NCBI GenBank assembly: GCA_035513275.1
Contig: DATKCJ010000303.1
Span: 1 to 16,250, forward strand
Direction of reading: 5' to 3'
DNA from: DATKCJ01 sp035513275
GTDB lineage: Bacteria; Verrucomicrobiota; Verrucomicrobiia; Opitutales; Opitutaceae
DNA length: 16,250 nucleotides
A program made the position numbers and the translations under genes. Numbering within the stretch: the first letter of the stretch is position 1; every line of letters begins with the position of its first letter. Below the pieces are notes generated by a model. The model worked only from the letters and a program-made list of their open reading frames with translations, had not been told where the DNA came from and made no database searches. Of the stretch, positions 1 through 8,339 are shown piece after piece.

Positions 1-383
1 TCAAGACGGTCCTGATTTGCTTTGCGGCGCTTGGTCTCTTTCTCGCGGCACTCGGCCTCTACGGCGTGATCGCGCGACTGGTCGCGCAACGCACTCCGGA
101 AATCGGCATCCGCATGGCGCTCGGCGCGCAGCGGCGTGATATCACCTGGCTGATTCTGAGCTCCGGCCTGCGCCTCATCTCTTACGGCGCCGCGATCGGC
201 ATCATCGGTTCCATCGGCCTTTACTTCATCCTCAGCCGCTGGTCGCAGGCCCCCTCCATCAACGTCCCGGCAGTCTTTGCGATCATCACGGCGATCCTGC
301 TCCTCGTGGGCCTCATCGCCTGCTGGCTGCCAGCCCGCCGTGCCAGCAAAGTTGATCCCCTCGCGGCGCTTCGCGCCGAGTGA
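1..383 (+). CDS. ADOP-type FtsX/MacB-like permease 1, C-terminal fragment
   Basis: This is the 3' end of a permease gene that enters from the left; the reading frame is open from base 3 and the visible part is 126 residues. It covers the last FtsX transmembrane domain: a first helix (about visible residues 4-28, including LGLFLAALGLYGVIARL), the cytoplasmic loop QRTPEIGIRMALGAQRRDI that is the FtsX-family signature, a second helix (about 50-75), and a last helix ending in CWLPARRASKVDPLAALRAE. The loop before the last helix (SQAPSINVP) lacks the DP motif found in permeases 3, 5 and 6. This and the overall wording make it closest to permeases 2 and 4. The end ALRAE plus a TGA inside a GTGAAA repeat is shared by all six genes. 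Family assignment is firm; substrate is unknown. The missing N-terminal part means a duplicated (two-domain) structure is inferred from the neighbours. Confidence 0.93.
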   Translation, partial: KTVLICFAALGLFLAALGLYGVIARLVAQRTPEIGIRMALGAQRRDITWLILSSGLRLISYGAAIGIIGSIGLYFILSRWSQAPSINVPAVFAIITAILLLVGLIACWLPARRASKVDPLAALRAE

Positions 384-550
384 AAGTGAAAGTGAGAGTG
401 AAAGTGGAAAGACAACAATCCTCAGCCCGCTGAATTCCACTCCGTCCCAATCGAGAATCCAAAGTCGAAAACCCTCTCCCCTAGACCCGAGACCCCAGAC
501 CCAACTTCCGTCCCACTCTCACTTTCACTCTCCACTCTCCCTTTCCTCCC
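381..550 (+). repeat. Intercistronic composite repeat A (type I)
   Basis: The gap between permeases 1 and 2 is made of stacked low-complexity blocks. It has a GTGAAA/GTGAGA run (381-411) that includes the stop codon, a block shared with spacer C (416-444), an AATCGAGAATC/GTCGAAAA block (449-472), a GACCC-rich block (480-504), and a CTCTCAC/TTTCAC run (511-540) followed by TTCCTCCC before the ATG. Bases 385-400 and 514-529 are a perfect 16-bp inverted repeat enclosing a 113-nt loop. No Shine-Dalgarno sequence or recognisable promoter is seen. Confidence 0.85.
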
Positions 551-2962
551 ATGAACGATCTCCGATTCGCATTCCGGCAGCTCGCCAAGTCGCCCGGATT
601 CACCGCAATCGCCGCCATCGCCCTCGCGCTGGGCATCGGCCTGAACACGACGATGTTCAGCCTCGTGAACGAGCTGGTTCTCCGGCCGCTCCCGTATCCT
701 CAAAAGGACCAACTCGTGCGAGTCTATCGCACGACGGCGCAGGATCAGGCGGCGAGCCACAGCGCCCCGTCGTTCCTCGACCTGAAGCGCGAGACCGCGG
801 ACTTCATGAAGCTCACGGCATTTCGCCAATGGGGCTACACACTCACGCAACCGGGCCGCAGCCCCGAAAGCCTGAGCGGATTGCGCGTCTCGGCTGACTT
901 CTTGTCGGTGCTCGGGATGCAGCCTGAACTCGGCCGCGCGTTCACTCCCGACGAGGATGATGCGGGCAACCACGTCGTGATCTTGAGCAATGCCGCCTGG
1001 ATCTCGCTGTTCGGCGGCGACCCGGCGATCGTCGGCAAGACAGTGTCCCTCGACGGCGAGGCCACGACGGTCGTCGGCGTGATGCCGGCGGAATTTTCCT
1101 CGGTCCTCCTCTGGGGACCGGGGGACGCATTCCGTCCGCTTGGCCTGAACGCGAAGGAGAAGACCGACCAAAGCGACACCGGGCTCACCTTGATTGGCCG
1201 TTACGACAAAGGGATCACGCTCGAGCAGCTCAACGCCCGCCTCACCACTGTCTCCACCCAGCTCGCCCCGAATCGCATCCGGTCCCAAAGCGAAGACGGT
1301 CTCCGCGCCGCGACGCTGCAGTCCACGACAGTGCCGCAGGGAGCAGCCATCGGCACGTTCTTCCTCCAGCTTCTCGCGGGCTTCGTGCTCCTTATCGTTT
1401 GCGGCAACCTCGCCAACCTTCAACTCGCACGCGCCGTCGCGCGTTCACGCGAGTTCGCGATCCGCGCCGCACTGGGCGCATCGCGCGCACGGCTCCTGCG
1501 GCCGCTCCTCTTCGAGGGCTTGTTGCTCGCGTTGCTCGGTGGCGTTTGCGGCGTGCTCGTCGCCGTGTGGGGCAACGACTGGATCTCCAAGACCATGTCC
1601 GCGAATCTCCCTATCAACCTCGAGTTTCGCGTCGACTGGCCCGTGCTGCTGTTTGCGTTTACGGTCTCGCTCGTCACGGGCGTCGGCTTCGGGCTCGTGC
1701 CCGCGTGGCTGTCGTCGCGTGTGCGCGTCAACGACGCGCTCAAGACCGGCACGCGTGGCGCGACCGGCGATCGCTCGCAACACTGGCTGAGAAACTCGCT
1801 GATCGTGCTCCAGTTCTCGGCGGCGCTCGTGTTGTTGAGCTGCACGGGCTTCTTCATCCGCGGCATGGAGACGCTCTTCGACCGCGAGGTGGGCTGGAAG
1901 ACCACGGGTCTCGCGCATGGAATCCTCAACCTGCCGGAAGGCCGCTACTCCACGACCGAGCAGACAGTTGATTTCTACACCCGGCTCGACGAGCGGCTGC
2001 GCTCCCTGCCCGGCGTCGAGAACGTCGGCGTCGGCTGGACCGCGCCGTTGTTCATGTTCTTCGTCGAGCGCACATTCGTCGTTGAGGGCCGTCCGCCACC
2101 GGAGCCCGGCCGCGAGCCGGTCGCGACGATTGCCGGAGTGACACCCACTTATCTCGAGACGCTCCAGGCACGCCTCGTCTCCGGGCGGCAGTTCGACGCG
2201 CGCGACAAGTCCGGCGCACCGCCCGTCGTGTTGATCAACGAGTCGTTCGCGCGCTCGCTGTTTCCCGATGGCGATGCGGTGGGCCACTCGCTCGTCTCTG
2301 GCGCGGGTGAGACACGTGTGTCCGCCGAGATCGTCGGCGTGTTCGCCGACCTTGGCATGGCAGGAAATCCCGCGCCGCAGAAGACGCCGTTCCAGGTGCT
2401 TCTGCCTTATTCTCAGGAGCCATGGAACTATGCGACCGTGCTCGTGCGATCCGACCAGCCCGGGATGACCGAGACGCTGCGCCGCACGATCAACGAAATG
2501 GATCCGAACGTTCCGGTGCAGATGCTCAACACCGTCGAGGAGCTTGCAAAGATCGGCACGCGCGGAATGACGCTCATCACGAAGATATTCGGCGGGTTCA
2601 GCACGCTCGGGCTCTTCCTCGCTGCGATCGGGCTCTACGGCGTGATCATGCACCTGGTGACGCAGCGCACACAGGAGATCGGCGTTCGCATGGCGCTCGG
2701 CGCGCAGTTGCGGGACATCCTTTCATTGATCATCGGCACGGGCTTCCGCCTCGCACTCATCGGCGCCGGCGTCGGCCTGCTCGGCTCGATCATGATGAAC
2801 CTCATCATGGGCGCCGTATTCAACAACGGCTCGATGCAGCTCGACTACGTGACGCTCGGCCTCACGACGTCGGCACTCGTGCTCGTCGCGCTCATCGCCA
2901 CCTACCTGCCCGCCCGCCGCGCAACGAAGGTGAATCCGATGGTAGCACTAAGGGCCGAGTGA
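551..2962 (+). CDS. ADOP-type duplicated orphan ABC permease 2
   Basis: A complete 803-residue permease of the usual ADOP length. It starts with MNDLRFAFRQLAKSPGFTA, the typical amphipathic N-terminus, followed by helix 1 (about 17-40). A periplasmic MacB-PCD-like domain covers about 45-260, with the GRAFTPDED and VVGVMPAEF motifs. The first FtsX domain has helices near 265-288, 318-338 and 363-386, with the loop SREFAIRAALGASRARLL between them. The second half repeats this plan: helix near 416-438, periplasmic domain to about 670, then helices near 678-702, 727-755 and 767-791, with QRTQEIGVRMALGAQLRDI as the signature. It ends in VALRAE. The loop before the last helix (NNGSMQLDYVTLG) lacks the DP motif of permeases 3, 5 and 6. 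The ATG is the first good start of the MNDLR type and follows CTTTCCTCCC, so no Shine-Dalgarno. It would act in the inner membrane; ADOP proteins lack an adjacent ATPase and their function is unknown. Confidence 0.96.
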   Translation: MNDLRFAFRQLAKSPGFTAIAAIALALGIGLNTTMFSLVNELVLRPLPYPQKDQLVRVYRTTAQDQAASHSAPSFLDLKRETADFMKLTAFRQWGYTLTQPGRSPESLSGLRVSADFLSVLGMQPELGRAFTPDEDDAGNHVVILSNAAWISLFGGDPAIVGKTVSLDGEATTVVGVMPAEFSSVLLWGPGDAFRPLGLNAKEKTDQSDTGLTLIGRYDKGITLEQLNARLTTVSTQLAPNRIRSQSEDGLRAATLQSTTVPQGAAIGTFFLQLLAGFVLLIVCGNLANLQLARAVARSREFAIRAALGASRARLLRPLLFEGLLLALLGGVCGVLVAVWGNDWISKTMSANLPINLEFRVDWPVLLFAFTVSLVTGVGFGLVPAWLSSRVRVNDALKTGTRGATGDRSQHWLRNSLIVLQFSAALVLLSCTGFFIRGMETLFDREVGWKTTGLAHGILNLPEGRYSTTEQTVDFYTRLDERLRSLPGVENVGVGWTAPLFMFFVERTFVVEGRPPPEPGREPVATIAGVTPTYLETLQARLVSGRQFDARDKSGAPPVVLINESFARSLFPDGDAVGHSLVSGAGETRVSAEIVGVFADLGMAGNPAPQKTPFQVLLPYSQEPWNYATVLVRSDQPGMTETLRRTINEMDPNVPVQMLNTVEELAKIGTRGMTLITKIFGGFSTLGLFLAAIGLYGVIMHLVTQRTQEIGVRMALGAQLRDILSLIIGTGFRLALIGAGVGLLGSIMMNLIMGAVFNNGSMQLDYVTLGLTTSALVLVALIATYLPARRATKVNPMVALRAE

Positions 2963-3154
2963 AAGTGAAAGTGAACGGGAGACCACAAGACCACTGACCA
3001 AGGGCCTCAGAATCCGCGGCCATCCGCGTAATCCACGGGAACGAGTCAGCCTTCCTAACAATCGAGAATCGAAAAACCAAAATCGAAAATCCCGGCCCAA
3101 GCCCCAGACCCAATTTCCGCCCCACTCTCCCCTCTCACTCTCACTTTCACTTCG
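2960..3154 (+). repeat. Intercistronic composite repeat B (type II)
   Basis: The gap between permeases 2 and 3 starts with GTGAAAGTGAAAGTGAA around the stop codon. Next come a GAGACCACAAGACCACTGACC-like block (2979-2999) that marks type II, three ATCCGCGG-like units (3011-3038), an AATCGAAAATC block (3060-3091), a short CCCCAGACCCAA block and a final CTCTCACTTTCACTT run. Bases 2963-2974 and 3141-3152 are a 12-bp perfect inverted repeat whose 3' arm ends two bases before the ATG of permease 3. Confidence 0.83.
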
Positions 3155-5545
3155 ATGAACGACCTCCGCTACGCCATCCGCCAGTTGAGAAAGTCGCCCG
3201 GCTTCACCGCCGTCGCGGTGCTTACGCTCGCGATCGGCATCGGGGGCTGCACCGCGATCTTCAGCGTCGTGTCCGGCTTGTTACTGAGTCCTCTGCCGTA
3301 TCCCGAGTCGGCGCGACTGATGCAGATCGACGAGCAGGCAGCCCCCGGCGCGCTCGGCGGTTCGTGCGGCGGCACATTCCTCGAGTGGCAGGAGAACAAC
3401 GAGCACTTCGATCTGATGGCCGCATTCCACCCGGTCAGCCACAACCTCACCGGACGCGGCGAGCCTGAGCAGATCCAAGGCTGGGAGGTCACGCCGCAGT
3501 TTCTTTCCCTCTTCGGCCTGCGCCCGGTGCTCGGTCGCGACTTCCTTCCCGACGACGACGCCGCGGGTGCGAACCACCGCGTCATCATCGCGAGCGACGC
3601 GTTCTGGAGGGAACACCTCGGTAGCGATCCAAACGCGGTGGGCGAATTCATCCAGTTCGACGGCGATGGCTACGAAGTCATCGGCGTCCTCGAGCCCGAT
3701 GCACTGATCTTCCCCGGCGTCGAGTTCCTCGCGCCCACGGGGATGCTCTCCGCCCAGCACAAGCAGGACCGCAACTACACCTACGTCACCACCACGCTCG
3801 CGCGCCTCAAGCCCGGCTCCACGCCGGAGGCCGCCGCGACCCAGCTCACAACCGTCAAGCAGCGCAACAACGAGTTCTATCCCGAGCGCAAGAAGGCATG
3901 GACCGTCGCCGTCGGCGGCCTGCAGGAGCGGATGTTCGGCGGCGCGCGCCAGTCGCTCGGCTTGCTGATGGGCTCGGTCGCCGTCGTCTTGCTTATCGCC
4001 TGCGCGAACATCGCGAATCTTCTTCTCGCGCGAAACACCTCGCGCTCCGCGGAGATCGCGCTGCGCGCGACGCTCGGCGCCTCCAAGGGCCGGCTCTTCC
4101 GCCAGCTTCTCACAGAGAGCCTCGTGCTCGCGGTGATCGGCGGTGCGGCGGGAATTTTCGTCGCCACGCTGGCGATTGATCCGCTCACGACGTTCGCAGG
4201 GGTCAACAGATTCGAGCGCATCGAGTTCGGCGTCGACGGCCGCGTGCTCGCGTTTGCGCTCGGCGCCTCGGTGCTCACCGGAGTGTTGTTCGGCGCGCTG
4301 CCCGCGTGGCGCGCGCTGCGGGCTGACATGTTCGGCGCGATCAAGGAAGGCGGCCGAAGCGGCACCTCGGGCTCGCGCAAGCATCTTCAGGGCGTCCTGA
4401 TCGTCGCCGAGACCGGCCTCACGGTCGTGTTGCTCGTCATTGCAGGGCTGCTGATGCGCAGCTTCGCCAACGTGGCCGGCGAGTCCGTCGGCTTCGAGCG
4501 CCACGGCGCGCTCGCCTTCCGCATCGCGCAGTCGGGCGACACCGCGCAGACGATCGAAAAGCGGACGCAGTTCACTGACCGCATCCTCGCCGAGCTCGAA
4601 CAGATCCCCGGCGTCAAAGCCGCCGGCATGATCTCCGCAATGCCTCTCAACGGCCGCAACTACTACGGCGACTCGATCCACCGCTCCGACCAGCCCGTGA
4701 CCGATGCGAACATCACCGCGGGATTCGACGGAGTCTCGCCCGGATTTTTCAAGGCGATGGGCATCCCGCTCCGCCGCGGCCGCAATCTCACTGCCGCCGA
4801 CAATCGCGCCGACGCGCCCAAGGTCATGCTCGTGAACGAAGCCCTCGTCGCGCGCTTCTTCCCCGACGGTGAGGATCCGCTCGGCGGCCGGATTCATTTC
4901 AAGGGAAACGACTGGGAGATCGTCGGTGTCGTCGGCGACGTGCGCCGCTTCAACCCCGCGGCGCCGCCGCCGATGCAGGTCTACCTGGCGCAGGTGCATT
5001 TTCCGTGGAGCACGCACTACGTCGTGCGCACGGATCTGCCGCCGGCCTCGCTCGCCTCGCAGGTGCGGCAGGCCGTTCAGAATGTGAATCCCGACCAGCC
5101 GATCTCGGACCTTCGCACGCTCGATGATCTCTTCCGCGAGCGCATGTCATTCCGCCGGATGATGCTCACCCTGCTCTCGCTCTTCGCAGCCATTGCATTG
5201 TTGCTCGCATGCATCGGACTCTACGGCGTGATGGCCTACTCCGTCGCGCAGCGCACGCGCGAGCTCGGCATCCGCATGGCGCTCGGCGCCGGCCGGGGAG
5301 GATTGCTGCGCCTCGTGCTCGGACAGGGGCTCCGGCTCCTCGTCATCGGCGTCGTCATCGGTGCGATCGGCGCCGCAGCCGCAGCGCCGGTGCTCGAATC
5401 GCAGCTCTACAACGTCGGCCGCTTCGATCCCTTCGTGTTTCTCGGCGTCTCGCTAACACTCGTCGCCGTCGGTGCGCTCGCGTGCTGGCTGCCCGCGCGG
5501 CGCGCGACGCGAATCAATCCGATCGAAGCGCTCCGCGCGGAGTGA
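3155..5545 (+). CDS. ADOP-type duplicated orphan ABC permease 3
   Basis: A complete 796-residue permease. The N-terminus MNDLRYAIRQLRKSPGFTAV leads into helix 1 (about 17-40, with GIGGCTAIFSVVS). A periplasmic domain follows, with GRDFLPDDD and VIGVLEPD. FtsX domain one has helices near 265-290 (LIACANIANLLLARN), 318-345 and 361-388, and the loop SAEIALRATLGASKGRL. The second half has a helix near 412-435 (VVLLVIAGLLMRSF), a second periplasmic domain with GRNLTAADNRAD and EIVGVVGDVRRFNP, and helices near 669-697, 725-747 and 761-785. It carries the signature QRTRELGIRMALGAGRGGLL, a conserved DP in the loop before the last helix (NVGRFDPFVF), and the end EALRAE. In wording it pairs with permease 5 (GCTA/TCTA in helix 1, AGLLMRSF/AGLLLRSF in helix 5). 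The ATG directly follows the pyrimidine arm CACTTTCACTTCG, without a Shine-Dalgarno. Transport substrate, if any, is unknown. Confidence 0.96.
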   Translation: MNDLRYAIRQLRKSPGFTAVAVLTLAIGIGGCTAIFSVVSGLLLSPLPYPESARLMQIDEQAAPGALGGSCGGTFLEWQENNEHFDLMAAFHPVSHNLTGRGEPEQIQGWEVTPQFLSLFGLRPVLGRDFLPDDDAAGANHRVIIASDAFWREHLGSDPNAVGEFIQFDGDGYEVIGVLEPDALIFPGVEFLAPTGMLSAQHKQDRNYTYVTTTLARLKPGSTPEAAATQLTTVKQRNNEFYPERKKAWTVAVGGLQERMFGGARQSLGLLMGSVAVVLLIACANIANLLLARNTSRSAEIALRATLGASKGRLFRQLLTESLVLAVIGGAAGIFVATLAIDPLTTFAGVNRFERIEFGVDGRVLAFALGASVLTGVLFGALPAWRALRADMFGAIKEGGRSGTSGSRKHLQGVLIVAETGLTVVLLVIAGLLMRSFANVAGESVGFERHGALAFRIAQSGDTAQTIEKRTQFTDRILAELEQIPGVKAAGMISAMPLNGRNYYGDSIHRSDQPVTDANITAGFDGVSPGFFKAMGIPLRRGRNLTAADNRADAPKVMLVNEALVARFFPDGEDPLGGRIHFKGNDWEIVGVVGDVRRFNPAAPPPMQVYLAQVHFPWSTHYVVRTDLPPASLASQVRQAVQNVNPDQPISDLRTLDDLFRERMSFRRMMLTLLSLFAAIALLLACIGLYGVMAYSVAQRTRELGIRMALGAGRGGLLRLVLGQGLRLLVIGVVIGAIGAAAAAPVLESQLYNVGRFDPFVFLGVSLTLVAVGALACWLPARRATRINPIEALRAE

Positions 5546-5707
5546 AAGTGGAAGTGAGAGTGAAAGTGGAAAGACACCAATCCTCAGCCCGCTGAATTCC
5601 ACTCCGCCCAATCGAGAATCGAAATTCCAAAATCGAAAATCCTCAGCCCTAGACCCGAGACCCCAGACCCAAGACCCAGTTTCTGTCCCACTTTCACTCT
5701 CACTCAG
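5543..5707 (+). repeat. Intercistronic composite repeat C (type I)
   Basis: The gap between permeases 3 and 4 is a near copy of spacer A. It has a GTGAAA/GTGAGA run (5543-5573), a 29-base block at 5578-5606 identical to 416-444, an AATCGAGAATC/AATCGAAAATC block (5610-5641), a 25-base block at 5648-5672 identical to 480-504, and a CACTTTCACTCTCACT run. Bases 5553-5569 and 5688-5704 form a perfect 17-bp inverted repeat, the 3' arm ending three bases before the ATG. Start context is CTCACTCAG, without a Shine-Dalgarno. Confidence 0.87.
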
Positions 5708-8113
5708 ATGAAATTCGCCATCCGCTCACTCCTCAAATCCCCGGGCTTCACGGTGGTCGCGCTGATCACCCTCGCGCTGGGAATCGGCGTGAACTCGTCA
5801 ATGTATTCGCTGATGAAAACGTTGCTGTTCGCATCCGCGCCGTTCCCGCGGCCCGAATCGATCGTCAACGTCAACGGCCAGACGCCGCAGGCCGAGTTCC
5901 TGGGCCTCTCCGTGCAGGAGGTGCAGGAAATCCGCGATCACCCGGCCGGGGCGTTCTCCAGTTTGGCTCTCCGCTCGGGCACACTGGAGACCGTGACGCT
6001 CCCGGGTGCCCTCCCGGAACAGATCCAGGGCACCGCCGCACAGGCCGAGTTGTTCCGTCTGCTGGAAACGCCGCCGCTGCTGGGGCGGACTTTCACGGCT
6101 GAGGAGTGCGTGGCGGGCCGCGACACGGTCGTGCTGCTGACCGAGCGCTTCTGGCGGGAAAAGTTCGCCGCGCGCACCGACGCCATCGGCCAGACGGTCC
6201 GGATCAATGGACGCGTGTTCACCATCATCGGCGTGCTGCCGGACGCGTATGGCACCATGTTCATGTTTGGCGAGACCCGCTACTTCCGGCCGCTCGTCCC
6301 CTCCGAGCAACAAGTCACCAGCCGGGACCGTCGCGAATTCGGCGTCCTCGCGCGCCTGGCGCCGGACGTGTCCATGTCACAGGCCCTGACTGTCACGGCT
6401 CCGGTCACCGACCGGTGGTTGAAGGATTATCCGACGCAGTATTCCACAGGTTACCAGCTCCGGCTGCAGCTCGCCGGACGCGTCGGCGGTGCGGCGAACG
6501 TGACCATCATCTCTCTGCAGCTGGGCCTCGCCGCCGCGATCCTCGCGATCGCGTGCGCCAATCTCGCCAACCTTCAGATGGCCCGTGCGGTCGCGCGCAG
6601 CCGCGAACTCGCCATCCGATCCGCGCTGGGCGCAAGTCGCGCCGACCTGCTGCGACAGCAATTGGTTGAGTCGCTGCTCGTCTCGGCCGTGGGCGGCGGG
6701 CTTGGGCTGCTCGTCGCGCACTGGAGCAACGAACTCATCGGCCGCAACATCAGGCTGGGCCTGAATTCGACGCTGGACCTCCCGATCGACGCGCGGGTGC
6801 TCGGGTTCACGGCGCTCATTTCCATCCTGGCCGGCTTGGGTTTCGGACTCGTGCCCGCGTGGCTTTCCTCACGCACCGATGTCAACGAAGCCCTCAAGCA
6901 ACAATCCCGCGGCTCGACCGGTGGCAAAGGCCAGGGCTGGGTTCGCCGCACACTCGTCGTTGGGCAGGTCGCGCTTTCGCTCACGCTGCTCTCCGCCGCG
7001 GGGATGATGATCCGTGGCCTGGACCGCACGATCAACTTCCGACCCGACTGGGACAGCGAGATGATCCTGACCGCCAACATCCAGATCGAGGAGGCGGAAT
7101 ATCCCGTCGAAAAGCGCCGGACCCTTTACAACGACTTGCTGGTGCGACTGGAGCGGATCCCCGGCGTCGAGGCAGTGACCCTGGCGAACCGGCTCCCCAC
7201 CGGCCAGGGTGGCGGGCCGATCGACATCTTCATCGAGGGACAAGACTCCACCGTGAAGGATCTGCCGAAGGCGATGAACTATCTCATCACCTCCGGTTAC
7301 TTCAGGACGCTGGGCATCCGCGTGATCGAGGGCCGGACCTTCGCGCCCGATGTGTCTCCCGACTCGCCGGATCAAATCGTGGTGAACCAGTCGCTGGCGC
7401 GCCAAGTCTGGCCGGAGGAGAGCGCCGTGGGCCACCGCCTGGGGACGCGCGGTGCCGACGGCTCCGTGACACTGCGCGAGATCATCGGCGTCGTCGCCGA
7501 CGCAGAGGATGCGATCCAATTCTCGGAGCCCGCCACACGCTCTCAATTCTACTCGAACCTGACGCACACTCCCTGGGCCTATTTCCAGATCGCGATCCGT
7601 GGATCCAATCCCGTGCGTTTCGGCCAGGATCTGCGCCTCGCCGTCGCCGATGTCTCGCCCGACCTCGCCGCGCGATTCGTCTGGACGCTGGAGGACATGC
7701 GCGAGCTGTTCCTCCACAATCTGATTGTCATCAACGGAGTCCTTCTCGCATTCGCGCTGCTCGGCCTCGGCCTGGCGAGTGTGGGGCTTTACGGCATCGT
7801 CGCCAACAATGTGAGCCAGCGCATGACGGAATTCGGCGTCCGCCTCGCCCTCGGCGCCCGGGGACGCGACATCCTGCGCATCGTTCTGAAACAGAGCCTG
7901 GTGCTCACGCTGGTCGGGCTGGCCCTCGGCGCGGTCGGCTCGTTCGTGCTCGGCCTGGCGCTGAGGCGGGGCCTCGGCCCGATCGTCGCGCAGAGCTACA
8001 GCATCCTTCTGGGCACGAGCGTGGTCATCTTCATCGTCGCCTTTCTTGCCGCGCTGTTCCCCGCCCGCCGCGCGACCACGGCAGACCCGATGGCGGCCCT
8101 GCGGGCGGAGTGA
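5708..8113 (+). CDS. ADOP-type duplicated orphan ABC permease 4
   Basis: A complete 801-residue permease. The N-terminus is shorter than in its neighbours (MKFAIRSLLKSPGFTVVAL, without the NDLR/ADLR element), and helix 1 (about 14-40) carries GIGVNSSMYSLM. The first periplasmic domain includes GRTFTAEECVAG and IIGVLPDAY. FtsX domain one has helices near 265-295 (AIACANLANLQMARAV), 323-340 and 361-388 (GLGFGLVPAWLSSR), with the loop SRELAIRSALGASRADLL. The second half has a helix near 415-438, a periplasmic domain with GRTFAPDVSPDSPD and IIGVVADAED, and helices near 672-702, 731-755 and 766-790. The last loop signature is weaker than usual (QRMTEFGVRLALGARGRDI), the loop before the last helix (IVAQSYSILLG) lacks the DP motif, and the end is MAALRAE. 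The GFGLVPAWLSSR...VN.ALK stretch is shared with permease 2, its closest complete neighbour. No ATPase gene flanks it; function unknown. Confidence 0.96.
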   Translation: MKFAIRSLLKSPGFTVVALITLALGIGVNSSMYSLMKTLLFASAPFPRPESIVNVNGQTPQAEFLGLSVQEVQEIRDHPAGAFSSLALRSGTLETVTLPGALPEQIQGTAAQAELFRLLETPPLLGRTFTAEECVAGRDTVVLLTERFWREKFAARTDAIGQTVRINGRVFTIIGVLPDAYGTMFMFGETRYFRPLVPSEQQVTSRDRREFGVLARLAPDVSMSQALTVTAPVTDRWLKDYPTQYSTGYQLRLQLAGRVGGAANVTIISLQLGLAAAILAIACANLANLQMARAVARSRELAIRSALGASRADLLRQQLVESLLVSAVGGGLGLLVAHWSNELIGRNIRLGLNSTLDLPIDARVLGFTALISILAGLGFGLVPAWLSSRTDVNEALKQQSRGSTGGKGQGWVRRTLVVGQVALSLTLLSAAGMMIRGLDRTINFRPDWDSEMILTANIQIEEAEYPVEKRRTLYNDLLVRLERIPGVEAVTLANRLPTGQGGGPIDIFIEGQDSTVKDLPKAMNYLITSGYFRTLGIRVIEGRTFAPDVSPDSPDQIVVNQSLARQVWPEESAVGHRLGTRGADGSVTLREIIGVVADAEDAIQFSEPATRSQFYSNLTHTPWAYFQIAIRGSNPVRFGQDLRLAVADVSPDLAARFVWTLEDMRELFLHNLIVINGVLLAFALLGLGLASVGLYGIVANNVSQRMTEFGVRLALGARGRDILRIVLKQSLVLTLVGLALGAVGSFVLGLALRRGLGPIVAQSYSILLGTSVVIFIVAFLAALFPARRATTADPMAALRAE

Positions 8114-8339
8114 GAGTGGAAGAGAGACCACAGGACCACAGGACCACAGACCACAGGACCACGGGACCACGGGACCAAGAGACTAAAAGACTACGGACCA
8201 CTTCGTGCCAATTCGTGGAATTCGTGTTTCTCCGTTGAATCGAAGATCGAAAATCCAAATTCGAAAATCCAAAAACCCGAGACCCCAGAACCGAGACCCA
8301 ATTTCCGCCCCATTCTCACTTTCACTTTCCCCTTCCGCC
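8111..8339 (+). repeat. Intercistronic composite repeat D (type II)
   Basis: This is the longest gap, between permeases 4 and 5. After a short GAGTGAGAGTGG run over the stop codon it holds a tandem GACCACAG array (8126-8201), AATTCGTG units (8202-8226), an AATCGAAAATCC block (about 8238-8272), a CGAGACCC block and a CTCACTTTCACTTTCC run. Bases 8108-8119 and 8310-8321 can pair over 12 bp with two G-U pairs, the weakest stem of the five. The end of the spacer can be read as an in-frame extension of permease 5 from an ATG at 8205, but this is repeat DNA and not a real N-terminus. Confidence 0.83.
8126..8201 (+). repeat. Tandem 8-bp repeat, GACCACAG
   Basis: About nine and a half units of 8 bp in direct tandem: GACCACAG twice, a 7-base GACCACA, GACCACAG, GACCACGG twice, GACCAAGA, GACTAAAA, GACTACGG and a final ACCAC. 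The 5' units are nearly perfect and the 3' units progressively diverged. Shorter versions with the same unit occur in spacer B (2979-2999) and after permease 6 (about 13503-13550). Confidence 0.9.

Noticed and set aside
277..897. Plus-strand open frame through spacer A reading Ser-Glu repeats (SESESESESGK)
   Set aside because: It is the out-of-frame reading of the GTGAAA run and overlaps permeases 1 and 2; similar Ser-Glu readings arise at the other spacers.
381..3154. CRISPR-like array from regularly spaced repeats
   Set aside because: The units are composite, of unequal length, separated by 2.4-2.5 kb genes, and lack 20-40 base unique spacers.
3281..5017. Long minus-strand open frame (578 codons) opposite permease 3, and similar ones opposite the other permeases
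   Set aside because: Long antisense frames are expected opposite GC-rich genes; the products are rich in R, A, D, E and H with no family resemblance.
8205..8339. Upstream ATG giving permease 5 an extra 45 residues
   Set aside because: The extension is encoded by spacer repeats shared with other gaps, and the ATG at 8340 gives the family N-terminus.
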